Below, piece after piece: positions 25,883 through 35,073 of a stretch of DNA of 64,000 nucleotides (position 1 is its first letter; each line of letters starts with the position of its first letter). The notes under the pieces are model-generated. The model was not told the DNA's origin and searched no databases. It saw nothing but the letters and a program-made list of their open reading frames with translations. The position numbers and the translations under genes are program-made. The DNA comes from an uncultured Oscillospiraceae bacterium (GTDB taxonomy: Bacteria; Bacillota; Clostridia; Oscillospirales; Ruminococcaceae): assembly GCA_949285935.1 (NCBI GenBank), contig CASEAH010000082.1, positions 39,828 through 103,827 on the forward strand. The letters run 5' to 3'.

Positions 25883-26656
25883 TCAAACATTGGGCATTTT
25901 GGCAGTGGGCATCATCAGCACCTTTCCGGTGCCGCGGTAAACGTTCACCAGTCCTTCTCCAGAGGCCGCGGAACCAATCAGGCTTTTGCCGGAACGCTCC
26001 ACTGTAAATTCCAGGCTTCCGCTCCAGGCGATGGCGTAGTTGCCGTCAATCTTCAGCACATCGTTTTGCAAGGTGACCTCAATCAGTTCCTCTTTGGGGC
26101 AGCTGGACTCAATGCAAAACGCGCCGCTGCCGTTAAGGCTCAGATTAAACAAGCCCTCTCCTCCAGCCACAGCAGAGGAAAAATTGGACCTCATAACCGC
26201 CTTATGCTTAAGGTTGGTATCACAAGCCAGGAACAGGCCGTCATCCAGAACCACGCAGCCTCCCCAGTCGGCACTGTCCATAAGGATCAGGTGCTTATAG
26301 GTGGGCTCCAGAACCAAAATACCATCACCGGTATACTCCGGCTTGATGGTAGATTCACCGCTGGCCTTTCCCCGAACAGCTTTGCCTAAAAAGTCTCCGA
26401 CTCCCTTAATTCCTGTAGTGGCATTGACATTTCCCAGCATCCACTGCATCGCTCCCGCCTGAATGGTCACCTGTGCTTTGCTCAGGTTGCAGATCAACTG
26501 GCGCTTTTTGACATTCATCTGGGCGCTGTAATAAGCTACCACCGCCGAACTGGGGTCCACACTCAGGTCCCGCTGGTATTCAATAACCTGAAACGGTCCC
26601 AGCTGGGAAAGGATTTTTACGTCATCATTGTCGGTGAAGTTGGAAATGCTGTACAT
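25883..26656 (-). CDS. AIM24-family (TIGR00266/DUF124) protein
   Basis: The family signature is clear: VKILSQLGPFQVIEYQRDLSV, then NLSKAQVTIQAGAMQWMLGNV and the Gly-rich beta-repeat region around GEGLFNLSLNGSGAFCIES. These proteins are beta-prism folds of unknown function, often single genes in Firmicutes. The ATG at 26656 has GGGAGG seven bases upstream; an in-frame ATG at 26671 precedes the site. Length is 257 residues. No partner gene is adjacent. Confidence 0.88.
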   Translation of the reverse strand: MYSISNFTDNDDVKILSQLGPFQVIEYQRDLSVDPSSAVVAYYSAQMNVKKRQLICNLSKAQVTIQAGAMQWMLGNVNATTGIKGVGDFLGKAVRGKASGESTIKPEYTGDGILVLEPTYKHLILMDSADWGGCVVLDDGLFLACDTNLKHKAVMRSNFSSAVAGGEGLFNLSLNGSGAFCIESSCPKEELIEVTLQNDVLKIDGNYAIAWSGSLEFTVERSGKSLIGSAASGEGLVNVYRGTGKVLMMPTAKMPNV

Positions 26657-27583
26657 GATTCTGCCTCCCATCAGTTGCTTGATAAAGGGTCCATAGGACT
26701 TGATTTATTATAAGCATATCCGTCTTTCAAAAGCAAGAGATTTCCCATTTTTTGCTAACATTTTACTATTCTGTTGGGGTTTTAAATCTTTTGGAAAGTC
26801 GCAGATGAAGGGCCCTGCCATTAACACAGCTTTCAGGAAGGTACAACAGCATAAAAGGCCTTTTGATAGAATGGGAATACTCCAAGCGATCCCTTGGGAA
26901 ATAATTTTCTTTCAAAATATTCACTGGAAACAGGCAGGATTTCCATCGGTATCCATCCCGTTTCCATAGGCTAATTTTCTTCTGCAGGAAGCACGTCAGG
27001 CTTCCGGTAAGACAAGGAGCCTGCCATGTGGGAACCGAATTTTTTATTTTCTGCCGTCGCAGGATACTCCGTCAGGTCCCTTTTGCTGTTTATTGTTGCC
27101 TGTTTACAAACCTCATGCTATGCGGTAAAAAGTACGTTAGGTTATGTATGCTCCCTGGCAAAGCAGAGGGCTGGGAAAAGCTGATAAGGGTATTTTTCTG
27201 GCAAACCTCACGGAAGGTGCTGAATCATTTTTCTCCCACACCACCTTCTCCAGAATCCGCAGCCAATCAATACTTCTTCGGCAAAGCACATCTGCCATTC
27301 AGTTAGTATAACGGTTCCCTGCGCTCCATGCTGAAAACTAAAGTTTTTATGCTTCTGGAAGCGCCGGAGGTTGCCTTACGTTGATGCCAGCAACATAAAA
27401 AATTGGCTGACTCCTGACGGAATTTGCCAATTTTCTGGAACATCGCAGCACTATAGATGCCATCGATTCTAAAAAGTGATATGTCTTTGTTCCGAAAAGC
27501 AATTGAATCAATCACTTAAACTTATAGTCGGAATTGGGAGACAGCAGGGATGTAATTCCTGTAATTGCGTATTCTGTTTATGC
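26657..27583. other. long AT-rich intergenic region
   Basis: Nearly 950 bases with no convincing gene. Short open frames on both strands lack ribosome sites. A 70-codon minus frame (27515-27303) was considered and rejected. No tRNA, terminator or repeat with obvious identity was seen. The region may hold decayed genes. Confidence 0.45.
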
Positions 27584-27613
27584 TTGTTGAGCAGAGATTT
27601 TTTTGGGTATAAT
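27584..27613 (+). promoter_or_regulatory. promoter of DUF1905 gene
   Basis: TTGTTG (27584-27589) and a perfect TATAAT (27608-27613) are 18 bases apart, about 60 bases upstream of the gene start. Confidence 0.65.
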
Positions 27614-27674
27614 GTTACAAACGAATGGTAACGATTTGTACCCTGTTTCATCATATACAAAGAGGGATATATCT

Positions 27675-28007
27675 ATGAAAGCAGAAAAAAGCCACACCCC
27701 AACATGCCGTTCAATTGAAGATAGAATGTGCTATGAATTCCAGGCGCAGATTGAGCCGGTGCCTGACAAGGGCGGCGCTTATGTTCGGTTTCCCTATGAT
27801 ATTCGCAAGGAGTTTGGAAAAGGCCGAGTGAAAGCGGAAATCACCTTTGACGGTGAGCCGTACTCCGGCAGTATCGTGAATATGGGTGTAAAAAATGAGG
27901 ACGGCTCTGTTTGCTATATTATCGGAGTCCGCAAGGATATTCGAGAAAAAATCGGAAAGCAACCGGGAGATCCCGTAAAAGTAACGGTAAAAGTGATTCA
28001 GCTATAA
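27675..28007 (+). CDS. DUF1905 domain protein
   Basis: The 110-residue product contains YEFQAQIEPVPDKGGAYVRFPYDIRKEFG and GVRKDIREKIGKQPGDPVKVTV, which fit the DUF1905 beta-barrel fold. The function is unknown; DUF1905 is often fused to or neighbours YdeI/DUF1801-like domains, and here a DUF1801-type gene follows 15 bases later. The ATG at 27675 follows GAGGG by eight bases. The gene is more AT-rich than the housekeeping genes, which may point to recent acquisition. Confidence 0.82.
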   Translation: MKAEKSHTPTCRSIEDRMCYEFQAQIEPVPDKGGAYVRFPYDIRKEFGKGRVKAEITFDGEPYSGSIVNMGVKNEDGSVCYIIGVRKDIREKIGKQPGDPVKVTVKVIQL

Positions 28008-28022
28008 AGGAGGCGGAACGCT

Positions 28023-28430
28023 ATGTGGGAATGTCCCCAATGCGGGCGAAAGTTCAGAAATATCAATCAAAGTCACTACTGCGGAGCAACGCCGCAGAAC
28101 ATAGAGGAATACATTGCACAGCAGCCGGAAGATACCCGGTCGTATCTCCGCCAGATCAATGATGCCATAAAAAGCGCGCTGCCAGAAGCCGTGCAAAAAA
28201 TTTCATGGAGTATGCCGACTTATTGGAAAAAGCGGAACCTTATCCAGTTTGCAGCAGCCAAAAAACACATCGGTCTGTATCCCGGTCCTGCGGCGGTGGA
28301 AGCCTTTGCAGATCGGCTGCAAGGGTACAAAACCAGCAAAGGAACCATCCAGCTCCCATATGGCAAGCCGTTGCCGCTTGATCTGATTTGCGAGATTGCA
28401 GTATGGTGCCAAAAGGAGTACGGCGAATAA
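28023..28430 (+). CDS. DUF1801-family protein with N-terminal zinc knuckle
   Basis: The N-terminus MWECPQCGRKFRNINQSHYCG suggests a small zinc site (CxxC plus His/Cys). The rest, EYIAQQPEDTRSYLRQINDAIKSALPEAVQKISWSMPTYW and IGLYPGPAAVEAF, matches DUF1801 (YdhG-like). The function is unknown. Length is 135 residues. AGGAGG lies upstream. It forms a two-gene unit with the DUF1905 gene. Confidence 0.85.
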   Translation: MWECPQCGRKFRNINQSHYCGATPQNIEEYIAQQPEDTRSYLRQINDAIKSALPEAVQKISWSMPTYWKKRNLIQFAAAKKHIGLYPGPAAVEAFADRLQGYKTSKGTIQLPYGKPLPLDLICEIAVWCQKEYGE

Positions 28431-29095
28431 TAAACACAGACAATAAAAAGGTGATTATGTTCCTTCCACATATTGGCAATTACGGATGGAAGTAAAGGAT
28501 TAGAAAACACAAGCTTGGGAACACATTCATTATTGTAATAAGGGAAATGTATTTCCACTGACCTTTTGCCGATCGTAGTCGTAAAACATTGTCCCAATGC
28601 TTCGGCATTACAAAGGATGCCTTGTTTTATAAATCTGCAGCTATTATATCATACAATCAAGCTCGGCCGTACCATGCTATGCAGCGCAAGAAACAGCAGG
28701 CTTTTGAAGAGCAGTATTACGCCAGTTTTATCGAAAACGGGTGTTCAAATAACGTCATGAAGTGGAAATAATACTTTCCCATTTAGAGATATTTGAAGTG
28801 TACCGCCCGATGTATAAAAAAGAAAAATCCTTGATGCACAAGGCTTTCGAAAAAATGAGAAGTCCGTTTTTCGAAAATTTTTATCGAAAAACGGACTTCG
28901 TTCAGATTGGCTGGGATCCGGGTGCAGATTGGGAAAAAGGAAAAGGCCCGGGGCGCGGGTGGATCCAAGCATTTTCCTGGCAAAACTGGTGGACAGTTTC
29001 GAGGATACACAATGTAGTACAAAAACAACTTCTCAAGCCAAAGCTTCCGATAGGAACAGCCTGCTTTTTTGTCACATGATGCTTTAATTAAGCAT
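28431..29095. other. intergenic region with a long perfect hairpin
   Basis: No convincing gene. The plus frame 28589-28771 encodes a stretch (SYNQARPYHAMQRKKQQAFE) faintly like the C-terminus of an IS3-type integrase, but it is too short and weak to call. A 15-bp perfect inverted repeat is at 28860-28898 and is listed separately. Confidence 0.45.
28860..28898. repeat. perfect 15-bp inverted repeat, no T tract
   Basis: AAGTCCGTTTTTCGA (28860-28874) and its exact complement (28884-28898) flank a 9-base loop. Neither strand has a T run after the stem, so it is not a standard terminator. It may be a binding site or a remnant of a mobile element end. Confidence 0.75.
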
Positions 29096-29356
29096 TTACT
29101 TGCTGCGGATACGATATATTAAATCTGCTATGAAAGCACCTAATATCAAGCAGATAAACATTATAACTTCAACTTTAAATGTCTGAAAAAACGCAGCTCT
29201 TGTTATATTAGTGGCAATCCTTATAGCAACCAAAACAAATATCAAGCAACCTGTTGCCAGCAATGGCCTATTCCATTTTCGTGATGCATACCGCATCAGT
29301 GCCCCTATTATGAATGGAATAAAACATCCCATAATAATATCTACTAAACTCCACAT
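29096..29356 (-). CDS. small hypothetical membrane protein
   Basis: The 86-residue frame is very hydrophobic, with three likely membrane helices (about 3-22, 31-48, 62-80) and a basic end IYRIRSK. No family was recognised. The ribosome site is poor: GGGAG is 16 bases upstream of the ATG, with only GGA close by. The region is AT-rich. It may be a genuine small membrane protein or a remnant. Confidence 0.5.
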   Translation of the reverse strand: MWSLVDIIMGCFIPFIIGALMRYASRKWNRPLLATGCLIFVLVAIRIATNITRAAFFQTFKVEVIMFICLILGAFIADLIYRIRSK

Positions 29357-29813
29357 ACGATTTCCATATTTCTCTCCCTTAAATTTGTATGGTTGTAATT
29401 TTTCTTATCATACCGCTTTCTATAAGACCTGGCAGCATATCGCTGGCAAGCGGTCAACAATTGGTAACTTGTTCCGCCGCGTTCATGTCTTGTTCGGGCG
29501 GATTATAGGGCTTATGGGGTTGTCGCTGATTTTCACTTTCTCAGCAGCTTTTCTATACATATCCTCATGATGATATTGGGGATAGTTCTTCCTGCTTTCT
29601 TGTAATGTATTTTTGTATCTGTATCGGACGGCTCTGTTTTCTGTATGGTCTTTTCTTCTTTCATTCCTTCCAGAGTACCAGTGGATGCATATCGTATATT
29701 TTTCTGCTTTTGCCCTTGTCGTGCTATTATTCTCCCTGTTTTTCAGTATACGCCACAATAGTATATTATTTCCATTGACTTTTTACCTAACTTTTACCCG
29801 TCTGATTTTTAAT
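29357..29813. other. AT-rich intergenic region
   Basis: No gene with a ribosome site was found. A 91-codon minus frame (29758-29483) rich in basic residues was considered and left out. Confidence 0.45.
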
Positions 29814-29858
29814 AAAAAAGTTCTGCAATTTTCCTTTTTACGGAAAATTGCAGAACTT
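29814..29858 (-). terminator. terminator after tRNA-Ser
   Basis: GTTCTGCAATTTTCC pairs perfectly with its complement (15 bp; 29820-29834 with 29842-29856) and is followed by six T on the minus strand, just after the tRNA. Confidence 0.92.
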
Positions 29859-29862
29859 TTCT

Positions 29863-29954
29863 TGGCGGAGATGGAGAGATTCGAACTCTCGAGGAGCTTA
29901 TGACCCCTACACGATTTCCAGTCGTGCGCCCTCGACCAACTAGGCGACATCTCC
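29863..29954 (-). tRNA. tRNA-Ser (anticodon GGA)
   Basis: The 7-bp acceptor stem GGAGATG/CATCTCC, the D arm, the anticodon stem CACGA/TCGTG with loop CTGGAAA (anticodon GGA at 29919-29917), a long class II variable arm and the T arm with TTCGAAT are all present. CCA is encoded. The long variable arm and GGA give serine (UCC/UCU codons). Length is 92 bases. Confidence 0.96.
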
Positions 29955-30064
29955 AAGCTATTTTTTTCTTCAGGCCTATCACATCGGCCCGACAGTTTTA
30001 TATTATATTACAAGTTGATGGAAAAATCAAGAGGGTTTTAAAAATTATTTTCTAACAGCAATTA

Positions 30065-30094
30065 TTGCTAAACTATATGAAAATATACTATAAT
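30065..30094 (+). promoter_or_regulatory. sigma-A promoter of asnS
   Basis: TTGCTA (30065-30070) and a perfect TATAAT (30089-30094) are separated by 18 bases, about 40 bases upstream of the asnS start. Confidence 0.78.
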
Positions 30095-30136
30095 ATCTGT
30101 AATTGCATTGACAACAAAAGAAAGAAGGAAATGAAA

Positions 30137-31530
30137 ATGCATCGAACCGAAATAAAGGCCCTTTTCGCCGGTGTCACCAATTATATCGATTCCGAAGTGA
30201 CCGTGGCCGGCTGGGTCAAGACCATCCGGGATTCCAAGGCCCTGGGCTTCATTGAGCTTAACGATGGCAGCTGCTTCCGGAACCTTCAGGTGGTTTTTGA
30301 AGCCAGCAAGCTGGAGAATTTTTCCGCTATTGCCAAGCAGAATGTGGGCGCAGCCCTGGTGGTGCGGGCAACGTGGTTTTAACTCCCAATGCCAAGCAGC
30401 CCTTTGAGGTTCATGCGACCTCCATTGAGGTGGAGGGCCCTTCCTCTCCTGATTATCCTCTTCAGAAAAAACGTCACACCATGGAATATCTTCGTACCAT
30501 TCAGCATCTGCGGCCCCGTACCAATACCTTCAGCGCCGTATACCGGGTACGTTCCGTAGCGGCGTACGCCATCCATAAGTTCTTTAATGACCGGGGATTT
30601 GTCTACGCCCATACCCCCATTATTACCTGCAGCGACTGTGAGGGCGCTGGAGAGATGTTCCATCTTACCACCCTGGATCTGGAGAATCCTCCCCGCACCC
30701 CGGACGGCAAGGTGGATTATACGCAGGACTTTTTCGGCAAATCCGCCAATCTGACTGTTTCCGGTCAGCTTCAGGCAGAATGCATGGCTCTGGCCTTCTC
30801 CAAGGTATATACCTTCGGTCCCACCTTCCGGGCCGAAAAATCCAATACCCCCCGGCATGCTGCTGAGTTCTGGATGATCGAGCCGGAAATCGCCTTTGCT
30901 GATCTGGAAGACGATATGCAGCTCGCCTCCGATATGATCAAGTTTGTTTTGAAATATGTGATGGATAACTGCCCCGATGAGCTGGCTTTCTTTAATAACT
31001 TCTACGACAAAAATCTGTTGGAACGTCTGACCAATGTGGTGGAATCGGATTTTGGCCGTGTCAGCTACACCGAAGCCATTGAGATCCTGGAAAAAGTAAA
31101 AGACCGCTTTGAATATCCCGTCTATTGGGGCTGTGACCTTCAGACGGAGCATGAACGGTATCTGACCGAAGAAGTATTCGGCAAGCCTGTTTTTGTCACG
31201 GATTATCCCAAAGAGATCAAAGCTTTCTATATGCGTCTCAACGACGACGGCAAAACCGTGGCGGCCGTAGACCTCCTGGTCCCCGGTGTGGGAGAGATCA
31301 TCGGCGGTTCCCAGCGTGAGGAACGCCTGGAACTCCTTGCCCAGCGTATTCAGGAAATGGGGCTTACCGAAGAGGATTACTGGTGGTATCTGGATCTGCG
31401 CCGTTTTGGCGGTAACAAGCATGCCGGTTACGGCCTGGGCTTCGAGCGCCTGATTATGTATATGACCGGCGTTTCCAACATCCGGGACGTTCTTCCCTTC
31501 CCCCGCACCACTGGTTCTGCAGAGTTTTAA
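30137..31530 (+). pseudogene. asnS: asparaginyl-tRNA synthetase, interrupted by a single-base frameshift
   Basis: AsnRS charges tRNA-Asn with asparagine. The first 80 codons (MHRTEIKALFAGVTNYIDSE, OB-fold anticodon-binding domain) are in one frame and end at a stop at 30382. The rest, from [17 protein letters not shown] through the class II motifs ([22 protein letters not shown] and [12 protein letters not shown]), continues in the +1 frame to 31530. Adding one G to the GGG at 30366-30368 restores the expected [11 protein letters not shown] and a 464-residue enzyme, the family length. The rest shows no decay, so the change is recent, or is a sequencing or assembly error in a homopolymer. The start is ATG 30137 with AAGGA upstream. 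Confidence 0.93.
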
Positions 31531-31578
31531 AGCCATCTGGGCAAAGCGTCAGCAACCAAAACCAAAAAGATTTTCAAT

Positions 31579-31617
31579 AAAAAAACAGCGGTGGAAACAT
31601 TTTCCCCGCTGTTTTTT
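31579..31617 (+). terminator. terminator of asnS
   Basis: AAAAAACAGCGG and CCGCTGTTTTTT form a 12-bp stem with a 14-base loop, 49 bases after the asnS stop, ending in a T run. It may work in both directions. Confidence 0.9.
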
Positions 31618-31779
31618 ATGTTGTGTTTTCTTTGATGCTGGCTGCTTCCCTTCCGCCCTGTCAAAAAAAATTTTTCCCGCAGAGACGGCAGCCCCGGAAA
31701 GGGTTACATAGCAGACAGACATATCCCCATCGGCCATCAAAGAAGGGACCGCTAAAATCTCAACGCTTTGCCGGCAGGC

Positions 31780-32145
31780 TCATACTTCCTGCCAGCTGGC
31801 GAAATATCCGCCGACCGAAAAGCGCACAACTTCCCGTCCATTTTCATCTTCAAACACCCACAGGCTTCCCTGCTTCAGATCCGGATTACACTGATATCCC
31901 CGTTCCTTCATGGCTTGAATCAGGCTCCGCTCGGCGCTGTCTGCCAACGCCACATACACCATGGGCTCTTCCTGAACACAGGCATATGCGTTTCCTGCCA
32001 GAGCCACCCGCGCCAAACCCCATCCGCTGACCAGAGGGTTGGCAACTCCCAGCTTCTGTACCGAGTACACGGTAAGGGCTGTGATCAAAACCAGGATCGT
32101 CATCATAACTGCAAATAAAATTTTACTGCTTTTGGAATTTGTCAT
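31780..32145 (-). CDS. hypothetical membrane-anchored protein
   Basis: The 121-residue product has one N-terminal membrane helix (about 9-29) and an extracytoplasmic domain with two Cys (YACVQEEP, YQCNPDLK) that could form a disulfide. No family was recognised. The ATG at 32145 (MTNSKSSKIL) follows AAAGGAGC by seven bases; an upstream in-frame ATG at 32202 has no site. Codon use looks native. It stands alone, convergent with asnS. Confidence 0.78.
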   Translation of the reverse strand: MTNSKSSKILFAVMMTILVLITALTVYSVQKLGVANPLVSGWGLARVALAGNAYACVQEEPMVYVALADSAERSLIQAMKERGYQCNPDLKQGSLWVFEDENGREVVRFSVGGYFASWQEV

Positions 32146-32688
32146 ACCGCGCGCTCCTTTCTTTTTCAAAGCATTGTCCTTTTGAATAATAGTACGATTC
32201 AAAGGGATATTTTATTGCATCAAATTGGAAAAGCAAGAATTTTTTTCTTCTTTGCTGCACAACTTTCTCAAACCATTTATTATTTCAGCTTCACTGTGGA
32301 TATTTTTTCTTTCATTGCAGGCAGTTTATACAAAAGATAATCCGGATTTTTATTGAGTTTTACATGTGATCCGGTAAGGATTTCAGCGACATGCTTCTGA
32401 AAAGGACTGCTGCAAATGGCCATACCAAAAACAATACATAAAAACCGTTCTTCAAAGGAAGCAGGGTTGCTCCTTTGGAAGCCGATTTTGTTGTTGACTT
32501 CTAAGCTTTTTGCGCTGGCTGCTGCCGCATTTTCATTTTGCAGCCGCCCTTTTTTGGGCTTGCTTCCAAGCCGTCCGGGTCTTCTGTCCCATATGATTCC
32601 AGCGTTATCCGCGCAATTTGTCTGTAGCAATTTGTCTGTAAAAGTTTGTCCGCCGCCGCACAGATTTGAGGGCATTTTGCAGCAGTCA
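32146..32688. other. intergenic region with a 14-bp tandem duplication
   Basis: No gene with a ribosome site. GCAATTTGTCTGTA is exactly duplicated in tandem (32613-32626, 32627-32640). The minus frame 32675-32280 is open but shows no family-like features. Confidence 0.5.
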
Positions 32689-32716
32689 TTGCTTTTTTCC
32701 GTCGGTATGCTAAAAT
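32689..32716 (+). promoter_or_regulatory. promoter of amidohydrolase gene
   Basis: TTGCTT (32689-32694), a 16-base spacer and TAAAAT (32711-32716) preceded by TGC (extended -10), about 50 bases upstream of the start. Confidence 0.65.
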
Positions 32717-32764
32717 AAAGGGCAACAGACTGGTCTCCTGCAATTTTATACAGAGGTGCTTTTT

Positions 32765-33571
32765 ATGCTGATTGACTTCCATACTCATGTCTTTCCCGAC
32801 GCCCTTGCTCCACGAACTATTTCCAAACTGGCGGAAATCTCTGAATGCTTGCCTCAGAGCGATGGCACGGTGGCGGGATTGCTTGCAAAAATGAATCAAT
32901 GGGGTGTGGATATGGCAGTCACTCTCCATATCGCCACCAAGCCAGGGCAGCAGACCAATGTCAACAACTTTGCCGCCTCTATTCAGGGGGAACGTCTGCT
33001 TTCCTTCGGGTCCATCCATCCCGACGCCCCGGACGCCTTACAGGAGCTGGAGCGTATCAAAGCTCTGGGGCTGCATGGTGTCAAACTTCATCCTGATTAT
33101 CAGGACTTTTTTGTGGATGAGTCCCGCCTCTTCCCTCTTTATAGCAGGATGGCTGAGCTGAAACTTCCCCTGGTTCTCCATTGCGGCTGGGATCCTTTTT
33201 CCCCTTCGCTGACCCACTGCCCTCCTCACCGCCTGGCCATGGTACTGAAAGCCTTCCCGGAACTGGTGGTGATCGGTGCCCACCTGGGAGGAATGAACCA
33301 GTATGACGAGGCGGAACGCTGCCTGGCCGGACGCTATCCCAATCTGTATATGGATCTGTCCATGTCACCCCGATATTGCTCTGATCCTGCCCAGTTTCTC
33401 CGCATCATCCGCGCTCAGGGAGCCGACCATGTTCTTTTCGGCACCGACTGTCCTTGGGGCAGCGGCCATGAAACTCTTACTTATCTCCGGTCAGCCGGTT
33501 TAACTTCTTCTGAAGAAAAACAGATCCTCTTCCAAAATGCCTGCCGGTTGTTGGGCATCTCTCCCCGGTAA
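32765..33571 (+). CDS. amidohydrolase-family (Amidohydro_2) metal-dependent hydrolase
   Basis: The N-terminal DFHTHVFP motif, HGVKLHPDYQDF, LVLHCGW (about 140), VIGAHLGG (about 172) and FGTDCPWG (about 222) mark an Amidohydrolase_2/TatD-like TIM barrel with metal-binding His and Asp residues. The family includes decarboxylases and lactonases; the substrate is unknown. The ATG at 32765 follows AGAGG by eight bases. Length is 268 residues. No functional partner lies nearby. Confidence 0.9.
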   Translation: MLIDFHTHVFPDALAPRTISKLAEISECLPQSDGTVAGLLAKMNQWGVDMAVTLHIATKPGQQTNVNNFAASIQGERLLSFGSIHPDAPDALQELERIKALGLHGVKLHPDYQDFFVDESRLFPLYSRMAELKLPLVLHCGWDPFSPSLTHCPPHRLAMVLKAFPELVVIGAHLGGMNQYDEAERCLAGRYPNLYMDLSMSPRYCSDPAQFLRIIRAQGADHVLFGTDCPWGSGHETLTYLRSAGLTSSEEKQILFQNACRLLGISPR

Positions 33572-33751
33572 AAAGAATTTTCCCGACAATCTTTTTGTCA
33601 CGGCTCACGCTGTCGGTCGGCAGCGGCGCTCCCTCTGTTTTTCAGTTTCGCATTCAGTCCCGCCCCGTATGTGGTTTGCATATTTTACCAAAATTCCCCG
33701 CCTGCGCTGCTTCACAGAATCCTGCTGCCTGAATTTTGGAAAGGAACTGTT

Positions 33752-34309
33752 ATGAACACAATACGCCGCATCTTGATTTTTTCAGGGATTTTCTTTGTCC
33801 TCTATCTTCTGTTTTTTCCTGTGTCCGTATCCATGGAGCGAGTGCTGCCAGCTGTAGAAATCGCCATGGACGACCCGGCTTTCTGCCAGACGGCCGAAGT
33901 GACTGTTGAGGGCGTATACCACTGGCGGCTTCTGGGAAAGGACACCTTTACGGGGAACATCCGTTTTGACGCCTACCCCCTGACACAGGAGCTGGATCTG
34001 ACGCAGACGGATACGGTTCCCGCCCTTACTTTCGGGGATGGAGGAACCGATCTTTTGGAATATGGCCCCTGGATGGACTCCCGGATGTTTGGGCATCTGA
34101 CCAGTTCTCCCTTTCTGCGGCGCTTTGCCGTCCAGGTCCTGGTCCCAAGCGAAGATGGCCGGGGTGGGGCGTGGAGTACCGAAGATGGGCACTGTATCGT
34201 CGTTCCGGCAACCAGCCGCCAGGAAGCGCTTTCTGTTTTAAAAAGACTGGGGGGAGATACGCTTCCTCCTTATGAATACTGGGTGGATGGAGAGTCGCTT
34301 TCCAACTGA
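33752..34309 (+). CDS. hypothetical protein with N-terminal membrane anchor
   Basis: The 185-residue product begins with a basic stretch and one membrane helix (about 6-25), followed by a predicted soluble domain rich in beta strands (YHWRLLGKDTFTGNIRFDAY). It resembles no family that I recognise. AAAGGAAC precedes the ATG at 33752; the frame is open 27 codons further without a site. It lies 180 bases after the amidohydrolase and may be transcribed with it. Confidence 0.75.
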   Translation: MNTIRRILIFSGIFFVLYLLFFPVSVSMERVLPAVEIAMDDPAFCQTAEVTVEGVYHWRLLGKDTFTGNIRFDAYPLTQELDLTQTDTVPALTFGDGGTDLLEYGPWMDSRMFGHLTSSPFLRRFAVQVLVPSEDGRGGAWSTEDGHCIVVPATSRQEALSVLKRLGGDTLPPYEYWVDGESLSN

Positions 34310-34474
34310 AGAGACGGGAAATTTATTCCTTCTTTTAGGGGAGTCCTTGCAGACGGTCAAAAAACCGGAATCCTGCGTATCGTTCCCTACTTGCCTTTTC
34401 TGCTGCGATTTTGTTTTCTCCAGCCAGCAAACCGCTGGGCAAATTTTCCTTTGTCTGCAGGATGACAGCAAAAG

Positions 34475-34501
34475 GGCGCCGGATGTTACCGGCGCCTTTT
34501 T
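34475..34501 (+). terminator. terminator of the 33.7-34.3 kb gene
   Basis: GGCGCCGG-ATGTTA-CCGGCGCC, an 8-bp perfect GC stem followed by five T, 165 bases after the stop. Confidence 0.85.
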
Positions 34502-34754
34502 CATATATTGGAACAAAACAGATCCTTCCGTTCTGCAATGTAGATAGAAGCTTTTCCTTTCCGGATCGCGTAAAGTGGGCGATGATAAACAGTTTTGATA
34601 AGGCCATCCGGTTTTCGGTTATCTGCTGTTTTATCCGCTGAGTGGGTATAATGATAAATGGAACTTTCAGCATCTCTGAGAGACCAGCCGATATGACATC
34701 CTTTTGGAGTGGGTGCATATCATCTGTTCAACTGTTTCATTTGTCGGCTTTAGC

Positions 34755-34783
34755 AAAAAATGCACCCCGGCTGAGCCGGGGTG
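34755..34783 (-). terminator. terminator downstream of prfB
   Basis: On the minus strand CACCCCGGC-TCA-GCCGGGGTG is followed by CATTTTTT. It is 290 bases after the prfB stop and may also act on the plus strand. Confidence 0.8.
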
Positions 34784-34948
34784 TATGAAAAAGTTTTTGC
34801 TTCAAGTATCGTGCGAAACAAAAGTAAATATCCATTTACCCAAAGCCGAAAATTGGGGCCGGCACATTGAGCCCCATTTACGGATTATGAAGTAAATAAG
34901 ACAAATTACAAACCTTTTGGTGTCTCTGGCACAGTTTGTGGATATGGA

Positions 34949-34983
34949 GTTCCAACAGGGTTTGTGCAATCCCCTGTTGGAAC
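34949..34983. repeat. perfect 12-bp inverted repeat
   Basis: GTTCCAACAGGG (34949-34960) and CCCTGTTGGAAC (34972-34983) flank an 11-base loop, about 90 bases after the prfB stop. There is no T tract on either side, so it is probably not a terminator. Confidence 0.7.
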
Positions 34984-35073
34984 TGAATCCGACTATCACA
35001 ATCTGACTGCCATTGCGGAAAAACGGGATTTCCCGGGAGCATACAAGCGGTCTCTTACCGCTCCATTCCGTTC

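Larger units (their letters stand above)
34310..35073. other. convergent intergenic region with terminators and an inverted repeat
   Basis: It contains the plus-strand terminator at 34475, the prfB terminator at 34755 and a 12-bp perfect inverted repeat at 34949-34983. No convincing gene was found. Confidence 0.6.

Noticed and set aside
27303-27515. Minus-strand 70-codon frame
   Set aside because: It starts at GTG without a ribosome site and resembles no family.
28589-28771. IS3-type integrase remnant
   Set aside because: Only a weak resemblance over about 20 residues; not enough to call a mobile element.
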